From: Bacillota bacterium
GTDB lineage: Bacteria; Bacillota; Negativicutes; Sporomusales; CTSoil-080
Direction: 5' to 3'
DNA length: 34,778 bases
NCBI GenBank assembly: GCA_017889725.1
Contig: JAGGAE010000033.1
Coordinates: 1 to 34,778, forward strand
The notes under the pieces are model-generated. The model was not told the DNA's origin, did no database searches, and saw only the letters and a list, made by a program, of their open reading frames with translations. Positions 16,160-22,949 of this stretch are shown here, piece by piece. The first letter of the stretch is position 1, and each line of letters starts with the position of its first letter. The translations under genes were made by a program, and so were the position numbers.

Positions 16160-16441
16160 GTGGTGAATTTAACTCTCGTAGAAGGAAAAGATAGAGGGAA
16201 AATTGTTGTATATGCTTTAAGTACTTGCGGCTGGTGTGAGAAAACCAAACAGTTCTTGCAAGAACAAGGTTTACAATATTATTATGCAAATGTAGATTTG
16301 ACATCGGGTGATGAACGTAAGGAAATTATGGAGGAGATCGGACGCTGGAATTCAAGAAAGTCTTTTCCGACAATCGTGGTAAAAGATAAGATAGGAATTG
16401 TTGGGTTTAATAAAGAGTCGTTATTGGAGGCAGTGGAATAA
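16160..16441 (+). CDS. Glutaredoxin family protein
   Basis: About 93 aa. The redox motif S-T-C-G-W-C-E sits in the first beta-alpha unit, followed by NVDLTSGDERKEIM, the cis-Pro SFPTIVV segment and GFNKESLLEAV, a complete glutaredoxin/thioredoxin-like fold. Start candidates are GTG 16151, 16160 and 16163; AAAGGA at 16144-16149 is best spaced for 16160. The stop overlaps the next start by 1 nt, so this gene and the FTR-like gene form a pair. It probably receives electrons from that reductase instead of from glutathione. Confidence 0.85.
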   Translation: MVNLTLVEGKDRGKIVVYALSTCGWCEKTKQFLQEQGLQYYYANVDLTSGDERKEIMEEIGRWNSRKSFPTIVVKDKIGIVGFNKESLLEAVE

Positions 16442-16932
16442 TGTCTGATAAAGTCGATAAACTATATGACAGGCTGAAAAAAGAGGCGGAAAGCAGCGGG
16501 TATCATTTAAACCCGGATGTCGAGTTTACCAAAATGTTGCTTGACGGCTTGGTTAAAAATGAGGAGCGCTATAGTTATCTCGCGTGTCCTTGCCGTTTGG
16601 CGGAAGGGGAAAAAGAGGTTGATCAGGATATCATCTGTCCTTGTGATTACCGGGATGGGGACCTAAATGAGTTTAATATGTGCTATTGTGGTCTTTATGT
16701 TAGCGGCAAGTATACAAAAAGAGGGGAAGAGATACATTCCATTCCTGATCGCCGCTTGCTGGAGCCGGACAAGACGGATGAAAAATTGGATAGGCGCAGC
16801 TTGTCCCAAGAGTTGCCGTTTCCTATTTACCGGTGCAAGGTATGCGGGTATTTGTGTGCACGGGAAGCTCCGCCGGATACCTGTCCTATCTGCCATGTAT
16901 CGCATGAACGTTTTGAGGTATTCCTTGCCTAG
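16441..16932 (+). CDS. Ferredoxin:thioredoxin reductase catalytic chain fused to rubredoxin
   Basis: 163 aa. Residues about 5-95 form the FTR catalytic subunit: C49-P-C51, C66-P-C68 and C81-Y-C83 supply the 4Fe-4S ligands and active disulfide (the classic motif is CPC, CPC, CHC; the last is CYC here). Residues about 128-162 form a rubredoxin-like iron site with C132-K-V-C135 and C148-P-I-C151. FTR passes one-electron equivalents from ferredoxin to a thiol partner; the rubredoxin domain may take the place of the external donor. There is no variable (FtrB-like) chain nearby. It starts on the stop codon of the glutaredoxin gene, which makes that protein the likely substrate. Confidence 0.9.
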   Translation: MSDKVDKLYDRLKKEAESSGYHLNPDVEFTKMLLDGLVKNEERYSYLACPCRLAEGEKEVDQDIICPCDYRDGDLNEFNMCYCGLYVSGKYTKRGEEIHSIPDRRLLEPDKTDEKLDRRSLSQELPFPIYRCKVCGYLCAREAPPDTCPICHVSHERFEVFLA

Positions 16933-16937
16933 GTCTC

Positions 16938-16967
16938 TTGATTTTATTGGTTAGTATGTGCTATAGT
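16938..16967 (+). promoter_or_regulatory. Promoter of the glyQS T-box transcript
   Basis: TTGATT (16938-16943), an 18-nt spacer and TATAGT (16962-16967), directly upstream of the T-box leader. Confidence 0.65.
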
Positions 16968-16975
16968 AGTGTCAA

Positions 16976-17209
16976 TAATGGGTGATGAGAGAAAAGAGTA
17001 GCCGTGTTTCAGCGAACCGGGGGTGGTGCAAGCCTGGTAAGGCGGTGAAGGCATTTTTGAGCCGCGAGAGGAAATCCTATAGGGAGAGTAAAACTCGCAA
17101 TACAAAGAAGGCGGATCGTATACGATCAATTCAGGGTGGAACCGCGGGAGAAAATAAACTCTCGTCCCTGTAACTTTAATGTTACGGGGACGGGAGTTTT
17201 TATTTTAGT
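16976..17209 (+). ncRNA. T-box riboswitch (glycine) controlling glyQS
   Basis: The hallmark T-box sequence AGGGTGGAACCGCG is at 17133-17146, inside a structured leader directly upstream of glyQS. GGC triplets in the 5' part (e.g. around 17050) are candidate specifiers for glycine; which one sits in the specifier loop cannot be settled by eye. Uncharged tRNA-Gly binding would form the antiterminator and let transcription reach glyQ. Confidence 0.9.
17157..17209 (+). terminator. T-box regulated terminator
   Basis: A long GC-rich stem (about 17157-17173 with about 17181-17197) is followed by TTTTTATTTT. It ends about 25 nt before the glyQ start and is the alternative partner of the T-box antiterminator. 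Confidence 0.85.
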
Positions 17210-17234
17210 AAAGACTTGGAGGCGATAGGAAGTT

Positions 17235-18110
17235 ATGACTTTTCAAGAAATAATTTTAACGTTACAAAATTTTTGGGCTGATCAGAAGTGTATTATTCAG
17301 CAGCCGTATGATGTGGAAAAAGGTGCGGGAACCATGAATCCTGCTTCATTTTTACGGGCACTTGGTCCGGAACCCTGGAATGTCGCTTATGTAGAGCCGT
17401 CGCGTCGTCCGGCAGATGGCCGGTATGGGGAAAATCCTAATCGGCTTTTCCAACATCACCAGTATCAGGTTATTATGAAGCCGTCCCCGGCTAATATACA
17501 GGAACTGTATCTGGAAAGCCTAGAGAAGCTGGGAATTGACCCCGGCAAACACGATATTCGCTTTGTGGAAGATAATTGGGAAGCACCGACGCTCGGTGCT
17601 TGGGGGCTAGGCTGGGAAGTATGGCTGGATGGTATGGAAATTACTCAATTTACCTATTTTCAACAAGTCGGCAGCGTGGATGTAAAACCGGTGGCTGTTG
17701 AAATTACTTATGGCTTAGAGCGTTTGGCCATGTATATTCAGGGCAAAGAAAATGTATACGATCTGGAATGGGTGGCAGGTATAACCTATGGGGATGTATT
17801 CCATCGCAATGAAGTAGAACAGTCGCATTACAATTTTGAAATTGCCGATACAAAGATGTTGTTTAATTTATTTGATATGTACGAGAAGGAAGCTCTTCGC
17901 GTGGTGAATTTGGGTTTTGTTCTCCCTGCCTATGACTATGTGCTCAAATGTTCTCACTCTTTTAATTTGCTAGATGCTCGCGGCGCTATCAGTGTAAGTG
18001 AACGTACGGCGTTCATCGGTAGAGTGCGCAACTTGGCAAGACTCTGTGCGCAAGGGTACTTAGAACAAAGGGAAAAACTAGGTTACCCGCTGCTGAAAGG
18101 GGGAAAATAG
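17235..18110 (+). CDS. glyQ: Glycyl-tRNA synthetase alpha subunit
   Basis: 291 aa, the catalytic class II subunit of the bacterial alpha2beta2-type GlyRS. Signature segments are visible: the N-terminal [52 protein letters not shown] and [20 protein letters not shown]. It makes glycyl-adenylate and charges tRNA-Gly with GlyS. Expression is under the T-box upstream. Start ATG 17235 follows GGAGG; glyS starts 3 nt after the stop. Confidence 0.97.
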   Translation: MTFQEIILTLQNFWADQKCIIQQPYDVEKGAGTMNPASFLRALGPEPWNVAYVEPSRRPADGRYGENPNRLFQHHQYQVIMKPSPANIQELYLESLEKLGIDPGKHDIRFVEDNWEAPTLGAWGLGWEVWLDGMEITQFTYFQQVGSVDVKPVAVEITYGLERLAMYIQGKENVYDLEWVAGITYGDVFHRNEVEQSHYNFEIADTKMLFNLFDMYEKEALRVVNLGFVLPAYDYVLKCSHSFNLLDARGAISVSERTAFIGRVRNLARLCAQGYLEQREKLGYPLLKGGK

Positions 18111-18112
18111 TA

Positions 18113-20173
18113 ATGGCAAAAGATTTATTGTTGGAAATCGGTACGGAGGAAATGCCTGCGAAGTTTATACCAGGTGCACTTCGGGACCTGAAGGATATAG
18201 CAACCGAAAAATTTAACGACCGGAGAATTTCTTTTAGCGAAATAAAGACTTTTGGCACACCTCGCCGTCTGGCCCTTTTAGTGCGTGATGTAGTTGAAAA
18301 GCAGGCTGACTTAAGCAGTGAGAATAAAGGACCTTCTCTTAAAATTGCCTATGATGCGCAAGGGATACCCACTAAGGCGGCACAAGGATTTGCGCGGGGG
18401 CAGGGAGTCCCGGTGGAACAGCTTGTTGAAAAAGACGGTTATGTGTATGCCCTGGTGCAGGAGAGAGGACGTGAGGTAGAAACTTTACTGCCGGATTTGC
18501 TGCCTGAAATAATAACAGCACTTAGTTTCCCTAAAAACATGCGCTGGGGTGATCTGGATATTAAGTTTATCCGACCGATACGGTGGCTGCTGGCCGCGTA
18601 TGGCAAAAAGAGCATCCCGTTTGAGTTCGCCGGTATTACTTCCGGTATGATAAGCTATGGTCACCGCTTTTTAAGTAAAGGAAAGATTACGATAGAAGTG
18701 GTTGAGGATTATTTTGTCAGGATGACAGAAAACCATGTTATGGTCGATCAAGAGTTGAGGCGCGAGGTCATTCGTGAACAAGTGGAGAAGCTAGCCCTTC
18801 AGCAGGGTGGCAAGGCTGTCATTGACGAAGATTTGCTGGAAGAAGTCGTCTATTTGGTAGAATATCCTACTGCTTTGTGCGGTAGATTTGAAGAAAAATA
18901 CTTAGCGTTGCCGCCGGAAGCCGTTATTACACCCATGCGCGAACACCAACGGTATTTTCCGGTGTTTGACGAAGCGGGCAATTTGCTGCCGGTGTTCATT
19001 ACCGTCCGCAACGGAGGACAAGATTATATTGATATCGTCCGGCAAGGTAATGAGCGAGTTTTAAGGGCCAGACTGGCGGATGCAGGTTTCTTTTTTGAAG
19101 AAGACAAAAAGATTTCATTGGAAGCACGGGTAGAAAAGCTCAAAAGCATTGTATACCAGGATGGTCTGGGGACCATGTTTGATAAAGCAGAGCGGTTAGA
19201 GAAGTTGGCCGGTTTTATTGCTCAAGAAGCGGGAGTGGCCCAAGCGGAACTGCCTGTTATACTACGTGGGGCGCATCTGGCCAAGGCTGATTTAGTAACC
19301 GGTATGGTATGCGAGTTTACCGAATTACAAGGGATAATGGGAAAGGAATATGCCCTTTTGAGCGGGGAATCTCCCGCAGTGGCCCAGGCGATTTATGAGC
19401 ATTATTTACCCCGGTTTGCGGGAGATGTCTTGCCGCAAACGACGGCGGGCCGAATGGTAAGTCTTGCTGATAAACTAGACAGCATTGTGGCTACTTTCAG
19501 TCGCGGGCTGATTCCTACAGGGTCGCAGGATCCATTTGCCCTGCGGCGGCAGGCGCTGGGGATTGTAAATATTATATTGAAAGCCGGTATCAAGCTATCG
19601 CTTACTAAACTATTTGGCAAGGCAATGGATTTGCTAGCCATTACTCAGCCCGAACGTAGGGAAAAACTGGAAGATGACTTAATGGAATTTTTCCGGCTGA
19701 GGCTGAAAAACGTTTTCACTGAAGAAGGCATGAGATATGACCATATTGATGCTGTATTAGCCGCTGGGTTTGGTGATATACTCGATACTTGGCGGAAGGC
19801 AAAAGCTTTAACTGATCTTGGAGATAGTGAAGAGCTAAGACTTACTGTACAGGCACTTACCCGGGTAGGAAACTTGGCAAAGAATGCGGGCAAAGAGTCT
19901 GTTAACCCTGAGGTGTTCGTTACTGAGGTCGAGAAGAAGTTGTATCAGGCACTCACGGATGCCGTTAAGAAAGCTGAGGGTTTCCGGCAGAAACATGACT
20001 ATCCGGGTGTCTTAAAGACAATTGCTTCACTTACCGGACCCATCGACGATTTTTTTGGCGAAGTTATGGTCATGGTTGACGATATTCATGTACGCACTAA
20101 CCGGCTGGCCTTATTAAAAGGAATCGCCGGACTGGCGGCTGACTTTGCGGATTTAACAAAACTTGTAGTATAA
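18113..20173 (+). CDS. glyS: Glycyl-tRNA synthetase beta subunit
   Basis: 686 aa, full length. The N-terminus LLLEIGTEEMPAKFIP is diagnostic; MREHQRYFPVF and the HD-like NGGQD.. core are in the middle, and the C-terminal anticodon-binding part includes FFGEVMVMVDD. It binds the tRNA and is needed for activity of GlyQ. Translationally coupled to glyQ (3-nt gap, GGGGG ribosome binding site at the glyQ end). Confidence 0.97.
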   Translation: MAKDLLLEIGTEEMPAKFIPGALRDLKDIATEKFNDRRISFSEIKTFGTPRRLALLVRDVVEKQADLSSENKGPSLKIAYDAQGIPTKAAQGFARGQGVPVEQLVEKDGYVYALVQERGREVETLLPDLLPEIITALSFPKNMRWGDLDIKFIRPIRWLLAAYGKKSIPFEFAGITSGMISYGHRFLSKGKITIEVVEDYFVRMTENHVMVDQELRREVIREQVEKLALQQGGKAVIDEDLLEEVVYLVEYPTALCGRFEEKYLALPPEAVITPMREHQRYFPVFDEAGNLLPVFITVRNGGQDYIDIVRQGNERVLRARLADAGFFFEEDKKISLEARVEKLKSIVYQDGLGTMFDKAERLEKLAGFIAQEAGVAQAELPVILRGAHLAKADLVTGMVCEFTELQGIMGKEYALLSGESPAVAQAIYEHYLPRFAGDVLPQTTAGRMVSLADKLDSIVATFSRGLIPTGSQDPFALRRQALGIVNIILKAGIKLSLTKLFGKAMDLLAITQPERREKLEDDLMEFFRLRLKNVFTEEGMRYDHIDAVLAAGFGDILDTWRKAKALTDLGDSEELRLTVQALTRVGNLAKNAGKESVNPEVFVTEVEKKLYQALTDAVKKAEGFRQKHDYPGVLKTIASLTGPIDDFFGEVMVMVDDIHVRTNRLALLKGIAGLAADFADLTKLVV

Positions 20174-20174
20174 T

Positions 20175-20212
20175 AAAACTCCTCCGAGAATTATTCTTGG
20201 AGGAGTTTTTCT
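20175..20212 (+). terminator. Terminator after glyS
   Basis: AAAACTCCTCC pairs with GGAGGAGTTTT, with a short internal loop, then a T tract ending at 20210. Confidence 0.9.
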
Positions 20213-20307
20213 ATAGTTAGTATTATCGTTACAATTTTTGCAGGATAATCTGGAGGCTTCGTCAAAAAATAAAGGTATGTATGTAAGTGATAAGGGAGGT
20301 AATTATT

Positions 20308-21126
20308 ATTTCGACAACACCAATCATCTACGCCCTCTCTGACTCTATTGGCGAGACAGCGGAAATGGTGGCCAGGGCGACGGCCAGCCAATATGATTCC
20401 GGTGAATTTGATATTATTCGAGTTTCCTATATTACTTCGGTAACGCAAATTGCTGAGACGTTGGAAATGGCATCCCGGCAGCCTAGTGTGATTTGCCATA
20501 CTTTGGTTTCGCAGGAGCTGAGAGAGGCGTTTAAAGAACTGGCGGCAAACAGTAATGTGCCTATTATCGATATTATGGGCCCGATGATTCAGGCTGTACA
20601 GAAAATTACAAGCTTGACGCCAAAGTTAAAGCCGGGCTTGGTACATCAATTGGATCAAGATTATTTTCGTAGAGTAGAAGCTGTGGAATTTGCCGTAAAG
20701 TATGATGATGGCAAAAACCCTTGGGGTTTAAAAAATGCGGACATTATTCTTGTAGGGGTGTCACGGACTTCCAAAACTCCGTTAAGTATGTACCTGGCGC
20801 ACAAAAAAGTGAAAGTGGCGAATGTACCTTTAGTGCCGGAGGTGGCTCCGCCGCAGGAGCTATATGATATACCGACATCAAAGGTTGTAGGTCTTGTTAT
20901 TAATACCGACAAGCTAAATCAAATTCGTACAGAACGGCTAAGATCAATGGGGTTGGCGTCGGATGCGAACTATGCCAATATTGCCCGGATTGAAGAAGAA
21001 TTGGAATATGCCAAAAGTATTATGAGGAAGCTGCGCTGCCCGGTAATTGATGTGTCCAATAAAGCGATTGAAGAAACAGCCAATCGAATATTGGAAATTG
21101 TCCACAAAAATAGGCAGCAACGCTAA
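20308..21126 (+). CDS. Pyruvate,phosphate dikinase regulatory protein (bifunctional Ser/Thr kinase/phosphorylase, YqfL/PDRP family)
   Basis: About 272 aa. The N-terminal IYALSDSIGETAEMVARA and the P-loop-like GVSRTSKTPLSMYLA (about residues 149-163) are the signatures of the DUF299/PDRP family, which inactivates PPDK or PEP synthase by ADP-dependent phosphorylation and reactivates it by phosphorolysis. AAGGGAGG (20292-20299) points to a start 8 nt later, where the codon is ATT (20308), giving (M)STTPIIYALSD, a natural family N-terminus. The upstream GTG 20287 precedes that ribosome binding site and would add seven unusual residues. The usual upstream neighbour ccpN is not present. Confidence 0.9.
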   Translation: MSTTPIIYALSDSIGETAEMVARATASQYDSGEFDIIRVSYITSVTQIAETLEMASRQPSVICHTLVSQELREAFKELAANSNVPIIDIMGPMIQAVQKITSLTPKLKPGLVHQLDQDYFRRVEAVEFAVKYDDGKNPWGLKNADIILVGVSRTSKTPLSMYLAHKKVKVANVPLVPEVAPPQELYDIPTSKVVGLVINTDKLNQIRTERLRSMGLASDANYANIARIEEELEYAKSIMRKLRCPVIDVSNKAIEETANRILEIVHKNRQQR

Positions 21127-21133
21127 ACACAAA

Positions 21134-21159
21134 AGACTTGGCACTAGCCAAGTCTCTAT
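21134..21159 (-). terminator. Terminator of the LptA-like gene
   Basis: Perfect 9-bp stem AGACTTGGC-ACTA-GCCAAGTCT (21134-21155). Read on the minus strand it is followed by TTTTGTGTTT, so it mainly serves the minus-strand gene; on the plus strand there is no T tract. Confidence 0.65.
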
Positions 21160-21168
21160 GTATGTCCT

Positions 21169-21613
21169 TTATAGAATAGTATTAGTTTCGACGTTGTACT
21201 GCAACGAATTGGTTGTCCAAACGTTTCCATTTTGGTTAACCGTAACATTGCCGGAGAAAGTGCCGATTTTGCTTCGCCAGTTAAATTCGGCTTTGTTTGC
21301 GGTAATAACCAGTCCGGTACGGCTAAAACTTACACCTCCGTCGATTTCTGCCCGATCTTGGGCTCCGTAAACATAAACACTATCGCCGGTAAAACAGATA
21401 TCATCTTGTGTTACTGTTACACCACCGGATCCCCATACTTCAAGTGAACCAACGCTAACTTTTGCTTGATTGGCGGTAATGATTCTATTTTTCACTTGAA
21501 GATACACATTGCCGCTTAGCACGTACAGACCGGTATTTATATCGTAATAAGAGGAATCCGATTGAATAACCGGTTTAGGTAAGTACAGTTAGGATAATGG
21601 AACGGTTTTTCAT
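21169..21613 (-). CDS. LptA/OstA-like protein, reading frame broken in the signal-peptide region
   Basis: From ATG 21613 the minus strand encodes MKNRSIILTVLT, the start of a signal peptide, and then hits TAA at 21577-21575. The next frame, open from about 21576, continues as KPVIQSDSSYYDINTG followed by LSGNVYLQVKNRIITANQAK and repeated beta-strand units (GDSVYVYGAQDRAEIDGG, ANKAEFNWRSKIGTFSGNVT) typical of the OstA/LptA N-terminal fold, which carries LPS across the periplasm in diderms. The hydrophobic core and cleavage region expected in between are missing, suggesting an out-of-frame deletion. GTG 21522 is the first conventional start in the downstream frame but leaves no export signal. 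It stands alone, outside any lpt operon. Confidence 0.7.
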
Positions 21614-21678
21614 AATTTCGATATCCCGCCTTTCCATTGATACTACTATTATATCAAAAGTAAAAGTATTTTTGTATC

Positions 21679-21714
21679 CAGTAAAAAAAAGGATATCAGT
21701 AAAAAAAAGGATAA
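21679..21714. repeat. Tandem repeat, 2 x 18 bp
   Basis: Two adjacent copies of an 18-bp unit CAGTAAAAAAAAGGATAT (21679-21696 and 21697-21714; the last base differs). It lies between the divergent LptA-like and dgt genes. Confidence 0.85.
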
Positions 21715-21747
21715 TCAAATAAAGTAAGAACAGGGAGTGCTGTTATT

Positions 21748-22690
21748 TTGACTATCCGTGAACGAATAGAGCAACTCGAGCTAACGCTTCTTTCGCCGCT
21801 GGCGGCAAAAAGCTGTGAGGCGGTCAGAGACAGGGAAGAAGCCCCTTGCGATTTTCGCAGTGCGTATCAGCGAGATCGGGATCGTATTCTTCATAGTAAA
21901 GCCTTTAGACGTGACGCATAGTTTGGAAACGGCACAAATTTCTAGGACTATTGCCCGGGGATTACGGCTTAATGAGGATTTGGTAGAAGCTATTGCCTTA
22001 GGGCATGATGTCGGGCATACTCCTTTTAGCCACGCGGGGGAAGAAGCGCTTAAGGAAATTTTGGGACAGTATGCTCATAATGAACAAAGTCTTCGCGTTG
22101 TGGAATGTTTAGAGCGGGATGGTCAAGGGCTGAATTTGACCCGGGCGGTTAAGGATGGAATCGCGAATCATACTGGACCGAATAAGCCATATACTTTGGA
22201 AGGAAATATTGTGCGTATTGGCGACCGCATTGCTTACCTTTGCCATGATTATGACGATGGTATGCGGGCAGGATTGCTTAGACAAAGTGATTTACCGCCT
22301 AATGTTAGATGCGTGCTGGGCGAGAAACCTTCGTCTATGATTAGCATTATGGTGGCGGATATGATCCGGGTTTCCGAGACCGCTGGCGAAATAATGTTGT
22401 CGTCGCCCGTGCAGGCGGCCATGGATGAATTTAGGCAGTTTATGTTCCGGGCCGTATATAATTCGGAAAAACTGGACGATGAGCGTCGTAAGGCCAAGTA
22501 TGTTATTCATAAACTTTATGAACATTATATGTCTTTTCCGGAGGCTTTGCCGAAAGAATTTATTGATAAAGAAAGTCGATGGAACATCGAAACCGCTGTT
22601 GTCGACTATATTGCAGGTTTGACCGACACATACGCTATTTACACCTTTGAAAAACTGTTTGTTCCTCCTAATGGAATAATAGCGAGGTAA
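21748..22690 (+). CDS. dgt: dGTPase-family HD phosphohydrolase, reading frame broken near residue 55
   Basis: TTG 21748 behind AGGGAG starts a good Dgt N-terminus: SPLAAKSCEAVRDREE, DFRSAYQRDRDRILHSKAFRR (residues about 36-55). The frame then reads D-A-stop at 21913-21921. The protein resumes in another frame at 21914 with THSLETAQISRTIARGL and the HD dyad in IALGHDVGHTPFSHAGEEAL, and runs to 22690 with a normal C-terminus. Family members have about 20 residues between FRR and THS (the L-K-x-K-T-Q-V-F region); these are absent, so about 59 nt appear deleted. The product would hydrolyse dGTP (or other dNTPs) to nucleoside and triphosphate. ATG 21815 in the downstream frame is not a plausible start. 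Confidence 0.85.
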
Positions 22691-22949
22691 GCTTGTTAAA
22701 AAGGCAGACATTTTATTATCAGCCACGCATCGTTTGTCAAGAGGAAAAGAGGATATTGACGATTTATCTTGAATAGGATTAATCATAAGATAAAAAGTTG
22801 GCTTTAATAATTTTAATTGGAAAGAAGGATAACTGAGCTAATTGCAGAATAAACATTAGGTTCAATTTATGTTTAGTTATTTCGGACTTAAAATAATAGT
22901 AGAGAGCAAAGATAATTTTATAGCACTGTAACACATTAGAGGTGGTGAA
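22691..22949. other. Intergenic region between dgt and dnaG
   Basis: 259 AT-rich nt with no convincing gene. It contains a perfect 7-bp inverted repeat TAAACAT (22850-22856)/ATGTTTA (22869-22875) that could be an operator or hairpin. In Bacillus yqxD lies in this position relative to dnaG; no trace of its start motif was found. Confidence 0.5.

Noticed and set aside
22292-22786. Minus-strand open frame of 164 aa over the dgt end
   Set aside because: Overlaps conserved dgt sequence on the other strand; no recognisable features.
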